Source: Burkholderiales bacterium RIFCSPLOWO2_12_FULL_65_40
Lineage (GTDB): Bacteria; Pseudomonadota; Gammaproteobacteria; Burkholderiales; Burkholderiaceae_C
DNA: 64,000 nt
Reading direction: 5' to 3'
Assembly (NCBI GenBank): GCA_001770955.1
Contig: MESL01000034.1
Span: 1 to 64,000, forward strand
The notes below the pieces were generated by a model, which ran no database searches, was not told where the DNA came from, and saw nothing but the letters and a program-made list of their open reading frames with translations. The translations under genes were made by a program, and so were the position numbers. This document shows positions 32,798-43,071 of this stretch, one piece after another (within the stretch, counting starts at the first letter, position 1; each line of letters starts with the position of its first letter).

Positions 32798-33090
32798 CAC
32801 GGTTGAGCATTGTTCTGCTGCTGCTGGTCATTGCGAGTGCGCTTTTTCTGGTGCGCACGCAGTATGAGTCGCGCCTGCTCTACACCGAGCTGGACCGTGC
32901 GCTGGCCGAGGCACGCCGTCTGGAGACCGAACACCAGCGCCTGCAGGTGGAAAAGCGGGCCCAGGCCACGCCGCTGCGCGTGGAGACGCTGGCGCGCAAC
33001 AAGTTGCACATGCGCACGGTCACTCCCGCCATCACGCAGTATGTGACCGACCCCCTGCCCGCGCAGGCGTCTGCGGAGGCCCGGCCATGA
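32794..33090 (+). CDS. ftsL: Cell division protein FtsL
   Basis: A 98-residue bitopic divisome protein. One membrane helix ([17 protein letters not shown]) is followed by a coiled coil ([27 protein letters not shown]) that pairs with FtsB in the FtsQLB complex. It overlaps rsmH and ftsI by ATGA at both ends. Confidence 0.92.
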   Translation: MTRLSIVLLLLVIASALFLVRTQYESRLLYTELDRALAEARRLETEHQRLQVEKRAQATPLRVETLARNKLHMRTVTPAITQYVTDPLPAQASAEARP

Positions 33091-34832
33091 GCCGCAGCGT
33101 GCTCTATGCCCACAGCCCCTTGCTGGCGAGCAAGACGCCGGTATGGCGCAGCAAGTTCATCGTGGCGATGATCGCGCTGGGCTTCGTCGGTCTGGGTGCA
33201 CGGGCGGCGTATGTGCAGGTGGTCGGCAATGATTTTTACCAGCGCCAGGGCGAGGTGCGTTTTGCGCGCACGCTGGAACTGCCTGCCAACCGGGGCAAGA
33301 TTCTGGACCGCAACGGCCTGATCCTGGCATCCAGCGTGCCTGCGGCCAGCATCTGGGCCATTCCCGAAGACGTCGAGCAGGACCAGCCGGAAGTGCGTGC
33401 CAAGCTCAAGGTGCTGGCCCGCCTCATGGGCATGCCCCTGGCCGAGCTTCAGGCGAAGCTGGCTGACGAAGACAAGACCTTCGTCTGGATCAAGCGCCAG
33501 CTGGACTGGGACGTGGGCCAGAAGATCGCCGAACTGGGGATCAAGGGCATTTACCAGCGCAAGGAATACAAGCGTCAATACCCCGAGGGCGAGGCCGCTG
33601 CCCATGTGGTGGGCTTCACCAATGTCGAGGACAAGGGCCAGGAAGGCATGGAGCTGGCCTTCAACGATCTGCTGGCGGGCAAGCCGGGCTCGCGCCGCGT
33701 CATCAAGGACCGCCTGGGCCGCGTGGTCGAAGGCGTGGGGGAGGTGGTTCCGCCGGTGGATGGGCGCGACATGCAGCTCTCCATCGACAGCAAGGTGCAG
33801 TTCTTCGCCTACCAGAAGCTGCGCGACCAGGTGCAGGCGCACAAGGCCAAGGGCGGCAGCGTGGTGGTGCTTGACGCCGTCACCGGCGAGGTGCTGGCAC
33901 TGGCCAACTATCCGAGCTATTCGCCGGACAAACGGCAGAACCTGTCGGGCGAGCAGCTGCGCAACCGGGCCATCACCGATACCTTCGAGCCCGGTTCGAC
34001 CATGAAGCCGTTCACCATCGGTCTTGCGCTCGAGAGCGGCCGTGTGCGCCCAAACACCGTGGTCGACACGGCGCCGGGGCGCATCACCATCACTGGCTCG
34101 ACCATCTCCGACACGCACAACCATGGTGCGCTTACGGTGGAAGGCGTGATCCAGAAGTCAAGCAACGTCGGCACCACCAAGCTGGCCATGCAGATGCCGG
34201 CCCGTGAGATGTGGGAAACCTTCTCGGCGGCCGGGTTCGGGCAGAAGCCTCAGATCGGATTTCCGGGCGCCGTCAGCGGCCGCCTGCGCCCCTACAAGAC
34301 ATGGCGCCCGATCGAGCAGGCCACCATGTCGTATGGCTATGGCCTGTCGGCCAGCCTGTTCCAGATGGCCCGCTCGTACACCGTGTTCGCGCACAACGGC
34401 CAGATCATCCCGGCCACCATGCTCAAGAGCACCGAGCCGGTGGTGGGCGTGCCCGTCTTTTCGCCGCAGACCGCCGATGCGGTGCGCAAGATGCTGCAGA
34501 TGGCTGCCGGCCCCGGCGGCACGGGGCAGAAGGCCCAGACGGTGGGCTACTCGGTCGGCGGCAAGTCGGGCACGGCGCGCAAGCAGGTGGGCAAGAGCTA
34601 CTCCAGCGGCAAGTACCGCGCCTGGTTCACTGGCATGGCGCCCATCGACAAGCCGCGCATCATCGTCGCCGTCATGGTCGACGAGCCGAGCAACGGCGTG
34701 TACTACGGCGGCGCCGTGGCCGCGCCCGTGTTCAGCGAAGTGGTGCAGCAGACGCTGCGCATGATGGGTGCGCAGCCCGACATGGCCGTCAAACCGCAGA
34801 TCGTGGCCGAAGTGGTGGAGGAGTCGCTGTGA
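33087..34832 (+). CDS. ftsI: Peptidoglycan D,D-transpeptidase FtsI (PBP3)
   Basis: The septal transpeptidase, 581 residues. It has an N-terminal membrane helix (about 25-45), a dimerisation/pedestal domain and a penicillin-binding domain with S304 in GSTMK, the SSN motif in KSSNVG (near 360) and KSGT near 493. Length and order match family members that act with FtsW. It overlaps ftsL (ATGA) and murE (GTGA). Confidence 0.95.
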   Translation: MSRSVLYAHSPLLASKTPVWRSKFIVAMIALGFVGLGARAAYVQVVGNDFYQRQGEVRFARTLELPANRGKILDRNGLILASSVPAASIWAIPEDVEQDQPEVRAKLKVLARLMGMPLAELQAKLADEDKTFVWIKRQLDWDVGQKIAELGIKGIYQRKEYKRQYPEGEAAAHVVGFTNVEDKGQEGMELAFNDLLAGKPGSRRVIKDRLGRVVEGVGEVVPPVDGRDMQLSIDSKVQFFAYQKLRDQVQAHKAKGGSVVVLDAVTGEVLALANYPSYSPDKRQNLSGEQLRNRAITDTFEPGSTMKPFTIGLALESGRVRPNTVVDTAPGRITITGSTISDTHNHGALTVEGVIQKSSNVGTTKLAMQMPAREMWETFSAAGFGQKPQIGFPGAVSGRLRPYKTWRPIEQATMSYGYGLSASLFQMARSYTVFAHNGQIIPATMLKSTEPVVGVPVFSPQTADAVRKMLQMAAGPGGTGQKAQTVGYSVGGKSGTARKQVGKSYSSGKYRAWFTGMAPIDKPRIIVAVMVDEPSNGVYYGGAVAAPVFSEVVQQTLRMMGAQPDMAVKPQIVAEVVEESL

Positions 34833-36325
34833 CGCACATCCTTGCCAACTCCTCGGCTGCTGTGCAGTGGTTGCGCGTGCGCGTCACCGGCACGTTGCGC
34901 ACCGACAGTCGCCTGGTCGAGCCCGGTGATGGCTTCATCGCCTGGCCCGGCGCTGCCACCGATGGCCGCGCCCATGTGCAGGACGCCCTGGTGCGCGGCG
35001 CCGCCGCCTGCCTGGTCGAGCACGAGGGCGCGGAACCCTTCGGCTTCGCGGGCGAGGACATCGCTGCGCTGCCCCGGCTCAAGGCAGCTACGGGCCTGAT
35101 CGCCGCAGAGTGGTTTGGCGCGCCCAGCCAGGCATTGGAGGTGCTCGCCGTCACCGGCACCAACGGCAAGACCAGCACCGCTTGGTGGCTGGCGCATGCG
35201 CTACCGAATTTGAAGCATGTGGCGCTTTCTCCATGCGCCCTGGTGGGTACTTTGGGCATTGGAATGCCGGATGCGCTGGAATCCACCGGCATGACCACGC
35301 CGGATCCGGTGCGGCTGCAGCGGGCCTTCCGCCAGTTTGCCGATGCCGGCGTGCGCACCTGTGCCATCGAGGCCTCGTCCATCGGCCTGGCCGAGCACCG
35401 GCTCGCGGGCACGCGCATCCGCGTGGCCTTGTTCACCAACTTCACGCAGGACCACCTGGACTACCACGCCAGCATGGACGCTTACTGGCAGGCCAAGACC
35501 GCGCTGTTTGACTGGCCGGCCTTGCAGGCCGCTGTGGTCAATATCGACGACACGCGTGGCGCCGAATTGCACCGGTCGATGCAAGGGCGCGGGCTGGATC
35601 TGTGGAGCGTGTCCATGCACCAGGACGCGCGCCTGCGCGCTACGGACATCGGCTGGGGTGACGGTGGACTGCGCTTCACCGTGGTGGAAGGGGCCGACCG
35701 CCAAGTGTTGCAGACGGCGATGATCGGCGACTACAACGTCTCCAACCTGCTCGGCGTGATCGCCGGACTGCGCGCTCTGGGCGTGCCGCTGAAGGACGCC
35801 GTGCAGGCCTGCGCGCAGCTCGTGCCGGTGCCCGGCCGGATGGAGCGGCTGGTGGCGCCCGGGCAGCCGCTGGTGGCCGTGGACTATGCCCACACGCCCG
35901 ATGCTCTCGACAAGGCCCTGCAGGCCCTGGCCCCGCTGGCGCGCGCGCGCGGCGGCCAGCTCTGGTGCGTGTTCGGCTGCGGCGGCGACCGCGACGCCGG
36001 CAAGCGCCCGCTGATGGGGGCCAGCGCCCAACGCCACGCCGACTGGGTGGTGGTCACCAGCGACAACCCGCGCAGCGAAGACCCGGCACACATCATTCAC
36101 CAGATTCTGCTGGGCATGATCGCCGGCGAGACCGTGCGCGCCGAGCCTGACCGTGAGGCGGCCATCGCGCTGGCGCTGCAGGAGGCAGCGGCGCAGGACG
36201 TAGTGCTGATCGCCGGAAAGGGCCACGAGGACTACCAGGAGACCGCTGGCGTGCGCCGCCCGTTCTCCGACATGGCGCAGGCGCGCGAGGCGCTGCGGCG
36301 CAGGGGGGCCAGCACATGGCAATGA
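34829..36325 (+). CDS. murE: UDP-MurNAc-tripeptide synthetase MurE (meso-DAP adding)
   Basis: Adds meso-diaminopimelate to UDP-MurNAc-Ala-Glu. 498 residues from GTG 34829, which overlaps the ftsI stop. The ATP loop is TGTNGKTS (near 111); the DNPR motif near 412 indicates meso-DAP rather than lysine, in keeping with dapF in this window; FGCGGDRDAGKRP is also conserved. The segment PNLKHVALSPCAL after the P-loop helix is encoded by a repeat copy and replaces the usual short loop. murF overlaps its end by 10 bases. Confidence 0.95.
   Translation: MTHILANSSAAVQWLRVRVTGTLRTDSRLVEPGDGFIAWPGAATDGRAHVQDALVRGAAACLVEHEGAEPFGFAGEDIAALPRLKAATGLIAAEWFGAPSQALEVLAVTGTNGKTSTAWWLAHALPNLKHVALSPCALVGTLGIGMPDALESTGMTTPDPVRLQRAFRQFADAGVRTCAIEASSIGLAEHRLAGTRIRVALFTNFTQDHLDYHASMDAYWQAKTALFDWPALQAAVVNIDDTRGAELHRSMQGRGLDLWSVSMHQDARLRATDIGWGDGGLRFTVVEGADRQVLQTAMIGDYNVSNLLGVIAGLRALGVPLKDAVQACAQLVPVPGRMERLVAPGQPLVAVDYAHTPDALDKALQALAPLARARGGQLWCVFGCGGDRDAGKRPLMGASAQRHADWVVVTSDNPRSEDPAHIIHQILLGMIAGETVRAEPDREAAIALALQEAAAQDVVLIAGKGHEDYQETAGVRRPFSDMAQAREALRRRGASTWQ
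35199..35261 (+). repeat. Dispersed palindromic repeat, copy 9, inside murE
   Basis: A diverged copy translated in frame: GCTACCGAATTTGAAGC, GTGGCGCTTT-CTCCAT-GCGCCC and GGGTACTTTGGG. The family layout is kept with several substitutions. Confidence 0.55.
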
Positions 36326-37737
36326 TGACCCTGCAGCAGGCCTTTGCCTGGATCGCCCCGCGCATGCCGCAAGCGCGGCTCGTGGGCGACGCGGCCACGC
36401 CGGTGGGGCGCGTGCACACCGACACGCGCACCTTGGTGGCCGGAGATCTGTTCGTCGCCCTCCAGGGCGAGCGCTACGACGCCAACCAGTTCCTGCCCCA
36501 GGCGCACGCGGCCGGCGCCGTGGCCGCCATCGCCCATGGCGGCCTGGCCCAGGCGGGCTTGAGCGGCATCGAGGTGCCTGACAGCCTGGAGGCCCTGGGG
36601 CTTGTCGCAGCAGGTTGGCGTGCGCAATTCACTCTGCCGCTGATCGCCGTGACCGGCAGCAACGGCAAGACCACGGTGACGCAGATGATCGCCGCCATCC
36701 TGCGTGCCCATGCGCTGGAGGCCGCGTTCTCGACCCAGGGCAACCTGAACAATGCCATCGGCGTGCCGCAGACCTTGCTGCGCCTCACGGCGCAGCACCG
36801 CATCGGCGTGGTCGAGCTGGGCATGAACCATCCGGGCGAGATCGCCACCCTGGCCCATATCACGCGGCCCACCGTGGCGCTGGTGAACAACGCCCAGCGC
36901 GAGCACCTGGAATTCATGCACACGGTGCAGGCCGTGGCCGAGGAAAACGGCTCCGTGTTGGCGGCCCTGCCCGAGGATGGCGTGGCCGTCTTTCCGGCGG
37001 GCGACACCTACACGCCGCTGTGGCAGGGGCTGGCCGGCACGCGCCGCTGCCTGACCTTTGGCGGTAACGGCGCCGACGTGCGCTGCACGGCGGCCGATTG
37101 GGGCGAAGGCGCCTGGCGTGTGCAGCTTGCTACACCGCAGGGCGCTCTGGAATGCGCTCTGCACATCGCCGGCCGCCACAACGTCACCAACGCCCTGGCC
37201 GCCACGGCCTGCGCGCTGGCGGCGGGCGTGCCCCTGGAGGCCGTCGCACGCGGCCTTTCGGCGTTCACGCCGGTCAAGGGACGCTCGCGCGCCTTCAGCG
37301 TGGCCAGCGGCGCGCGCGCCGTCACCGTGGTGGATGACAGCTACAACGCCAACCCCGACTCCATGCGCGCCGCCATCGACGTGCTGGCCGAGCTGCCCGC
37401 GCCGCGCCTGCTGGTGCTCGGCGACATGGGCGAAGTGGGAGATCAGGGGCCGGAGTTCCACGCCGAGGCGGGCGCACATGCGCAGGTGCGCGGTATCGAG
37501 CAGCTGTACGCGCTGGGTGCGCAGTCTGCGCATGCGGTGGCCGCTTTCGGCGGCGCCCGGCATTTCAATGACATGGCATCGCTGCAGGCAGCGGTGCGCG
37601 AAGCCCTGCCCGCCGTGGGCAGCGTGCTTGTGAAGGGATCGCGGTTCATGAAGATGGAACAGGTGGTGGAGGCGATCGCAGCCACCGCAGAGCAACCGGC
37701 AGCAGCGCAGGAGGCAAGCCATGGCACAACGCGTTGA
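36316..37737 (+). CDS. murF: UDP-MurNAc-pentapeptide synthetase MurF
   Basis: Adds D-Ala-D-Ala to complete the UDP-MurNAc-pentapeptide. 473 residues. The P-loop is TGSNGKTTVT, followed by STQGNLNNAIGVP and LGMNHPGEI. The C-terminal domain has VVDDSYNANPDSMRAA and VKGSRFMKME. The start at 36316 overlaps murE; an ATG two codons later would serve equally. Confidence 0.95.
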   Translation: MAMMTLQQAFAWIAPRMPQARLVGDAATPVGRVHTDTRTLVAGDLFVALQGERYDANQFLPQAHAAGAVAAIAHGGLAQAGLSGIEVPDSLEALGLVAAGWRAQFTLPLIAVTGSNGKTTVTQMIAAILRAHALEAAFSTQGNLNNAIGVPQTLLRLTAQHRIGVVELGMNHPGEIATLAHITRPTVALVNNAQREHLEFMHTVQAVAEENGSVLAALPEDGVAVFPAGDTYTPLWQGLAGTRRCLTFGGNGADVRCTAADWGEGAWRVQLATPQGALECALHIAGRHNVTNALAATACALAAGVPLEAVARGLSAFTPVKGRSRAFSVASGARAVTVVDDSYNANPDSMRAAIDVLAELPAPRLLVLGDMGEVGDQGPEFHAEAGAHAQVRGIEQLYALGAQSAHAVAAFGGARHFNDMASLQAAVREALPAVGSVLVKGSRFMKMEQVVEAIAATAEQPAAAQEASHGTTR

Positions 37738-37761
37738 CCGCATGAATTCCCGGGGTGTCCC

Positions 37762-38940
37762 ATGCTGATGTGGATCGCCCAATGGCTGCAAGGCCTGTCG
37801 CCGGACCTCGGCTTTCTGCGCGTGTTCCAGTACCTCACGCTGCGCGCGGTGCTGGGCGCCGTGACGGCGCTGCTGATCGGCCTGTTCGCCGGGCCGCGTG
37901 TGATCCGGCGTCTCACCGAACTCAAGATAGGCCAGCCCATCCGCACCAACGGCATGGAAACGCACCATGTCAAGAGCGGCACGCCGACCATGGGGGGCGT
38001 GCTGATCCTGATGTCGATCGCGCTCTCGACCCTGTTGTGGGCGGATCTGTCGAACCGCTTCGTCTGGATCGTGCTGATTGTCACGCTGGGTTTCGGTGCC
38101 ATCGGCTGGGCCGACGACTGGCGCAAGGTGGTCTACAAAGACCCCAACGGCATGCGCTCGCGCGAGAAGTACCTGTGGCAGTCGATCATCGGACTGCTGG
38201 CGGCGCTCTACCTGGTGTTCAGTATCTCGGAAAGCTCCAATCTCAAGGTGCTGGAGCTGTTCGTCTCCTGGGTGCGCTCGGGTTTTGACGTGAACCTGCC
38301 CCCGAAGGCGGGTCTGCTGCTGCCGTTTTTCAAGGAAGTGAGCTACCCGCTGGGCGTGCTCGGCTTCGTCATCCTGACCTACCTCGTCATCGTGGGTTCA
38401 AGCAACGCTGTCAACCTGACCGACGGTCTCGACGGTCTCGCCATCATGCCGGTGGTGATGGTGGGCTCGGCACTGGGCATCTTCGCTTATGTGGCGGGCA
38501 GCGCGGTGTATTCCAAGTACCTGTTCTTTCCGCACATTCCGGGCGCGGGCGAGCTGTTGATTTTCTGCGCGGCCATGGCTGGTGCGGGCCTGGCCTTCCT
38601 GTGGTTCAACACGCACCCGGCCCAGGTGTTCATGGGCGATGTGGGCGCGCTGGCGCTGGGCGCCGCTCTGGGGACGATTGCCGTGATCGTGCGCCAGGAG
38701 ATCGTGCTGGCCATCATGGGCGGCATCTTCGTGGTCGAGGCGCTGTCGGTGATGCTGCAGGTGACCTGGTTCAAGTACACCAAGCGCAAATACGGCGAAG
38801 GCCGGCGCCTGCTGAAGATGGCGCCACTGCACCACCATTTCGAGAAGAGTGGCTGGAAGGAGACGCAGGTCGTCGTGCGCTTCTGGATCATCACCATGCT
38901 GTTGTGCCTCATCGGCCTGTCCACGCTGAAGCTGCGATGA
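37762..38940 (+). CDS. mraY: Phospho-MurNAc-pentapeptide translocase MraY
   Basis: Forms lipid I at the inner membrane. 392 residues with about 10 helices. The catalytic signatures are [14 protein letters not shown] (aspartate-rich motif), [13 protein letters not shown] and, near the end, [12 protein letters not shown]. The 24-base gap from murF is the largest between ftsL and ftsQ. Its stop overlaps the murD ATG. Confidence 0.96.
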   Translation: MLMWIAQWLQGLSPDLGFLRVFQYLTLRAVLGAVTALLIGLFAGPRVIRRLTELKIGQPIRTNGMETHHVKSGTPTMGGVLILMSIALSTLLWADLSNRFVWIVLIVTLGFGAIGWADDWRKVVYKDPNGMRSREKYLWQSIIGLLAALYLVFSISESSNLKVLELFVSWVRSGFDVNLPPKAGLLLPFFKEVSYPLGVLGFVILTYLVIVGSSNAVNLTDGLDGLAIMPVVMVGSALGIFAYVAGSAVYSKYLFFPHIPGAGELLIFCAAMAGAGLAFLWFNTHPAQVFMGDVGALALGAALGTIAVIVRQEIVLAIMGGIFVVEALSVMLQVTWFKYTKRKYGEGRRLLKMAPLHHHFEKSGWKETQVVVRFWIITMLLCLIGLSTLKLR

Positions 38941-40727
38941 CCCCGAACGACGATCTCCCCGATCTTTCCCCGGAGCCAGCGGCGCCGCAGGAGACGGCCG
39001 CGCCCGTGCCGGAGGCGGCCACCGTGGCGGCGCCCGTGCTGCCGCACACCCTCACGGCCGCCAAGGATGCCGCCGCCTTCGTGGCGCAGATCTTCGCCGA
39101 CGCAGGCGCGCCCGAGCCCGATCCGGCGGCGCAGGCCGCAGCGGAGCCGGGTGCGGTATCCGAGGCCGTGGCGCATTCTCCGGTGCCCGCCGGCTGGCCG
39201 CTGGAATCCAGCCTACCGATGCAGGGCCAGAACATCCTCATCCTGGGGCTGGGCGCCTCGGGCCTGGCCATGGCGCGCTGGTGCGTGCGCTGTGGCGCGC
39301 AGGTCACCGTGGCCGACACGCGGGCTGCGCCACCGCAGTTGCCCCAGTTGGAGCAGGAGCTGCCGCAGGTGCGCTTTGTGGCGGGCGAGTTCGGTGCCGC
39401 GCTGGTGGAGAGCCAGGGGCTTGCGGCGGTGTACCGCTCGCCGGGCCTGAGTCCGGCCGTGGTTGCTCCTGTTTTCGAAGCTGCCAGCGCCCATGGGGTG
39501 GTCGTTGGCGGCGAACTGGACCTGTATTCCAAGGCCTTGGGTGCGCTGCGTGAGGCACATGGTTATGGGCCCGCAGTGCTGGCCATCACGGGTACGAACG
39601 GCAAGACCACAGTCACTTCGCTCACAGGGCGGCTGGTCGAGCATGCAGGCAGGACGGTCGCCGTGGCCGGCAACATCGGCCCCACGCTGCTCGATACCCT
39701 GTCCGGTCGCATCGACGCTGGCGATTTGCCCGAGGTCTGGGTGCTGGAGCTGTCGAGCTTCCAGCTCGATGGTGTGACCGGTTTTGAGCCTACGGCCGCC
39801 ACGGTGCTCAACGTCACGCAGGATCACCTGGACTGGCATGGCGACATGCAAGCCTACGCCGGGGCCAAGACGCGCATTTTTGGCCAGACGGGCCTGATGG
39901 TGCTCAACCGCGAAGATGCGGCGGTGATGCAGATGTTGCCTGAGCCGGTGCGCGTGAAGCTGCAGAAACCGCAACTGCGCCCGCACATCACCTTCGGGGG
40001 CGACATGCCGCAGCGCCCGGGCGACTTCGGCATCGAGGTCGTCAGCGGCATGGCTTGGCTGGTGCGCGCGCAGGAGGCCGACGAAACCATCAAGCGCTCC
40101 AAGCTGCACGAAGAGGAACTGCACATCCAGCGTCTCATGCCCGCCGATGCCCTGCGCATCCGGGGCCGCCACAACGCCGTGAACGCGCTGGCCGCTCTGG
40201 CGCTGGCCACGGCTGCGGGCTGTCCGCTGGGCGCCATGCTCTATGGCCTGCGCGAATACCGGGGCGAGCCGCACCGCGTGGAGCCGGTCGGCATCCTGAA
40301 CGGTGTGGAGTATTTCGACGACAGCAAGGGCACCAACGTGGGCGCCACCGTGGCTGCCCTGACCGGCCTGGGCGCCGAGCGGCGCATCGTGGTGATCCTC
40401 GGCGGCGAAGGCAAGGGGCAGGATTTCTCGCCGCTGGCGGCACCGATCGCGCGCTACGCCCGCGCCGTGGTGCTGATCGGCCGCGACGCGCCGCGCATCC
40501 GCGCGGCGCTCGAGGACACGGGCATCGCGTTGCACGACGCCGCCACGCTCCCTGACGCGGTGCAGCAGGCCACCCAGCGTGCCCATGCCGGTGATGCGGT
40601 GCTGATGTCGCCCGCCTGCGCGAGTTTTGACATGTTCAAGGACTACGCGCACCGCGCGCAGGTGTTTGTGGATGCCGTGCGCCAGCTGGCGCAGGACGCA
40701 GGCCAGGACCTGGGGGGCATGGCATGA
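38937..40727 (+). CDS. murD: UDP-MurNAc-Ala:D-Glu ligase MurD with N-terminal extension
   Basis: Adds D-Glu to UDP-MurNAc-Ala. 596 residues against about 440 in E. coli. The conserved part starts near residue 95 ([21 protein letters not shown]); before it is an Ala/Pro/Glu-rich extension. The P-loop is [10 protein letters not shown], with AGNIG and [11 protein letters not shown] later. The start at 38937 overlaps the mraY stop (ATGA) like its neighbours; an internal ATG at 39219 would give standard length but has no ribosome binding site. A segment around [15 protein letters not shown] derives from a degenerate repeat. Confidence 0.94.
   Translation: MTPNDDLPDLSPEPAAPQETAAPVPEAATVAAPVLPHTLTAAKDAAAFVAQIFADAGAPEPDPAAQAAAEPGAVSEAVAHSPVPAGWPLESSLPMQGQNILILGLGASGLAMARWCVRCGAQVTVADTRAAPPQLPQLEQELPQVRFVAGEFGAALVESQGLAAVYRSPGLSPAVVAPVFEAASAHGVVVGGELDLYSKALGALREAHGYGPAVLAITGTNGKTTVTSLTGRLVEHAGRTVAVAGNIGPTLLDTLSGRIDAGDLPEVWVLELSSFQLDGVTGFEPTAATVLNVTQDHLDWHGDMQAYAGAKTRIFGQTGLMVLNREDAAVMQMLPEPVRVKLQKPQLRPHITFGGDMPQRPGDFGIEVVSGMAWLVRAQEADETIKRSKLHEEELHIQRLMPADALRIRGRHNAVNALAALALATAAGCPLGAMLYGLREYRGEPHRVEPVGILNGVEYFDDSKGTNVGATVAALTGLGAERRIVVILGGEGKGQDFSPLAAPIARYARAVVLIGRDAPRIRAALEDTGIALHDAATLPDAVQQATQRAHAGDAVLMSPACASFDMFKDYAHRAQVFVDAVRQLAQDAGQDLGGMA
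39463..39515 (+). repeat. Dispersed palindromic repeat, copy 10, inside murD (degenerate)
   Basis: GCTCCTGTTTTCGAAGC and TGCCAGCGC match the entry half of the family; the second arm is largely lost. Confidence 0.4.
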
Positions 40728-42001
40728 GTGGAGCCACCACCGCCCCGGGCAGCTTCCTGCAGCGCATGACCGGCTGGCTCGGTGGCTTGCCGGGCAAGGC
40801 GGCCATCGTGCTGCCCGTGCGCGCAGGCGGCACCGAATACCGCCAGACCACGGCCACCCCCGCCAGTGTGCTGGGTTTTGACCAGGCGCTGCTGTGGGTG
40901 GTGGTGGCTTTGCTGTCCTGGGGGCTGGTCATGGTCTATTCGGCATCGATTGCCATGCCGGACAACCCGCGTTTCGGCAAGATTGCGCCTACGCATTTTC
41001 TGATGCGTCACCTGTTCGCACTGGTCATGGCCTTTGTGGCCGCGCTGCTGGCCTTCCAGGTGTCCATGGCCACCTGGGAGCGGTCAGCGCGTGTGCTCTT
41101 CGTGTTCGCTCTGGCGCTGCTGGTTCTGGTGCTGGTGCCGCATGTGGGTACGGTGGTCAATGGTGCGCGCCGCTGGCTCAGCCTGGGCATCATGAACTTC
41201 CAGCCGTCGGAGCTGGCCAAGTTCGCCGTGCTCATCTACGCGGCCGACTACATGTGCCGCAAGATGGATGTGAAGGAGCGGTTCTTCCGCGCCGTGCTGC
41301 CCATGGGCGCCGCCGTGGCCATCGTGGGCGTGCTGCTGCTGGCCGAGCCCGACATGGGCGCCTTTCTGGTGGTGGCCGTGATCGCGATGGGGATTCTGTT
41401 CCTGGGGGGCGTCAATGCCCGCATGTTCTTCCTGATTTCCGGCATCCTGGTGGCGGCGTTCGGCCTGATGATCGCCAGCTCGCCCTGGCGGCGCGAGCGC
41501 GTGTTTGCCTACCTCGACCCGTTCAGCGAAGAGCATGCCCTGGGCAAGGGCTACCAGCTCTCGCACTCGCTGATTGCCTTCGGACGCGGTGAGATTTTTG
41601 GCGTGGGTCTGGGCGGCAGCGTGGAAAAGCTCCACTGGCTGCCCGAGGCGCACACCGACTTCCTGCTGGCCGTGATCGGCGAAGAATTCGGCCTGGTGGG
41701 TGTGCTCACGCTCATCGTGCTGTTCCTGTGGATGACGCGCCGCATCATGCACATCGGTCGCCAGGCCATTGCGCTCGATCGCGTGTTCTCGGGCCTGGTG
41801 GCGCAGGGCGTGGCGATCTGGATGGGCTTCCAGGCCTTCATCAACATGGGGGTGAACCTGGGCGCGCTGCCCACCAAGGGACTGACGCTGCCGCTGATGA
41901 GTTACGGCGGCTCCGCGATCCTGATGAACCTCGTCGCCATCGCCGTGGTGCTGCGGGTGGACTATGAAAACAAACTGCTCATGCGGGGAGGCCGGGCATG
42001 A
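40724..42001 (+). CDS. ftsW: Septal peptidoglycan polymerase FtsW
   Basis: A SEDS glycosyltransferase, 425 residues with about 10 helices after a 45-residue cytoplasmic tail. [12 protein letters not shown] and [17 protein letters not shown], the catalytic-Asp loop segment [12 protein letters not shown], and [13 protein letters not shown] are conserved. It works with FtsI. ATGA overlap at both ends. Confidence 0.95.
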   Translation: MSGATTAPGSFLQRMTGWLGGLPGKAAIVLPVRAGGTEYRQTTATPASVLGFDQALLWVVVALLSWGLVMVYSASIAMPDNPRFGKIAPTHFLMRHLFALVMAFVAALLAFQVSMATWERSARVLFVFALALLVLVLVPHVGTVVNGARRWLSLGIMNFQPSELAKFAVLIYAADYMCRKMDVKERFFRAVLPMGAAVAIVGVLLLAEPDMGAFLVVAVIAMGILFLGGVNARMFFLISGILVAAFGLMIASSPWRRERVFAYLDPFSEEHALGKGYQLSHSLIAFGRGEIFGVGLGGSVEKLHWLPEAHTDFLLAVIGEEFGLVGVLTLIVLFLWMTRRIMHIGRQAIALDRVFSGLVAQGVAIWMGFQAFINMGVNLGALPTKGLTLPLMSYGGSAILMNLVAIAVVLRVDYENKLLMRGGRA

Positions 42002-43071
42002 CGGGCGCGCGCGACAAGGTCGCCCTCATCATGGCCGGCGGCACCGGCGGCCATATTTTCCCGGGCTTGGCCGTGGCCGAGGAGTTGCGCGCGCGGGGAT
42101 GGTGCGTGCACTGGCTCGGCGCGCCGGGCAGCATGGAGTCGCGCATCGTGCCTGCGCAGGGCTTTGCGCTGGAGACCATCGATTTTTCGGGTGTGCGCGG
42201 CAAGGGCCTGACCACGCTGGCCTTGCTGCCCTTGCGCCTGCTGCGCGCCTTCTGGCAGGCTTGGCAGGTGGTGCGTCGCGTGCGGCCTGACGTGGTGGTG
42301 GGTCTGGGGGGCTACATCAGCTTTCCGGGCGGAATGATGGCCGTGCTGGCGGGTTGCCCGCTGGTGCTGCACGAGCAGAACTCGGTCGCCGGCATGGCCA
42401 ACAAGGTGCTGGCCGGCGTGGCCGACCGCGTTTTCACCGCCTTCCCCGATGTGCTCAAAAAAGCCCAGTGGGTGGGCAACCCGCTGCGCTCCGCGTTCAC
42501 GCGCCAGGCCGCACCGGCCGAACGTTTCGCGGGCCGCACCGGGCCGCTGCGTCTGCTGGTGGTGGGCGGCAGTCTGGGTGCGCGCGCGCTCAACGAGATC
42601 GTGCCGCAGGCGCTGGCCTTGATTCCGCAAGAACAGCGCCCCGTGGTCACGCACCAGAGCGGCGCGGCGCAGATCGACGCCTTGCGCGCCAACTACCAGG
42701 CGGCCGGTGTGCAGGCTGAACTGACGCCTTTTATCGAGGACACAGCCAGCGCTTTCGCGCAGGCCGACATCATCGTCTGCCGCGCGGGCGCCAGCACGGT
42801 CACCGAGATCGCCGCCGTAGGCGCGGCTGCGGTGTTTGTGCCGTTTCCGGCGGCAGTGGACGACCACCAGACCACCAACGCGCAGTTCCTCGTGCAGGCC
42901 GGGGGCGGCTGGCTGGTGCAGCAGCGTGACCTATCGCCCCAGATGCTGGCAGAATTGCTACAAAATATGGAGCGTACAGCGCTTATGGAACGGGCGCTGA
43001 AGGCCAAATCAATGCAAAAAATCAACGCCACCCGCGAGGTGGTGACCGCGTGTGAGGAAGTAGCAGCATGA
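41998..43071 (+). CDS. murG: UDP-GlcNAc:lipid I transferase MurG
   Basis: Makes lipid II on the cytoplasmic face. 357 residues with the N-terminal [14 protein letters not shown], middle [11 protein letters not shown], and C-terminal [14 protein letters not shown] and [13 protein letters not shown]. Near the C-terminus, [20 protein letters not shown] is encoded by a well-preserved repeat copy and forms the last helices before [12 protein letters not shown] overlaps on both sides. Confidence 0.95.
   Translation: MTGARDKVALIMAGGTGGHIFPGLAVAEELRARGWCVHWLGAPGSMESRIVPAQGFALETIDFSGVRGKGLTTLALLPLRLLRAFWQAWQVVRRVRPDVVVGLGGYISFPGGMMAVLAGCPLVLHEQNSVAGMANKVLAGVADRVFTAFPDVLKKAQWVGNPLRSAFTRQAAPAERFAGRTGPLRLLVVGGSLGARALNEIVPQALALIPQEQRPVVTHQSGAAQIDALRANYQAAGVQAELTPFIEDTASAFAQADIIVCRAGASTVTEIAAVGAAAVFVPFPAAVDDHQTTNAQFLVQAGGGWLVQQRDLSPQMLAELLQNMERTALMERALKAKSMQKINATREVVTACEEVAA
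42954..43024 (+). repeat. Dispersed palindromic repeat, copy 11, inside murG
   Basis: ATTGCTACAAAATATGGAGC, TACAGCGCTTATGG-AACGGGCGCTGA and AGGCCAAATCAATGC match all blocks of the family. It is read in frame to encode the MurG C-terminal helix. Confidence 0.8.
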
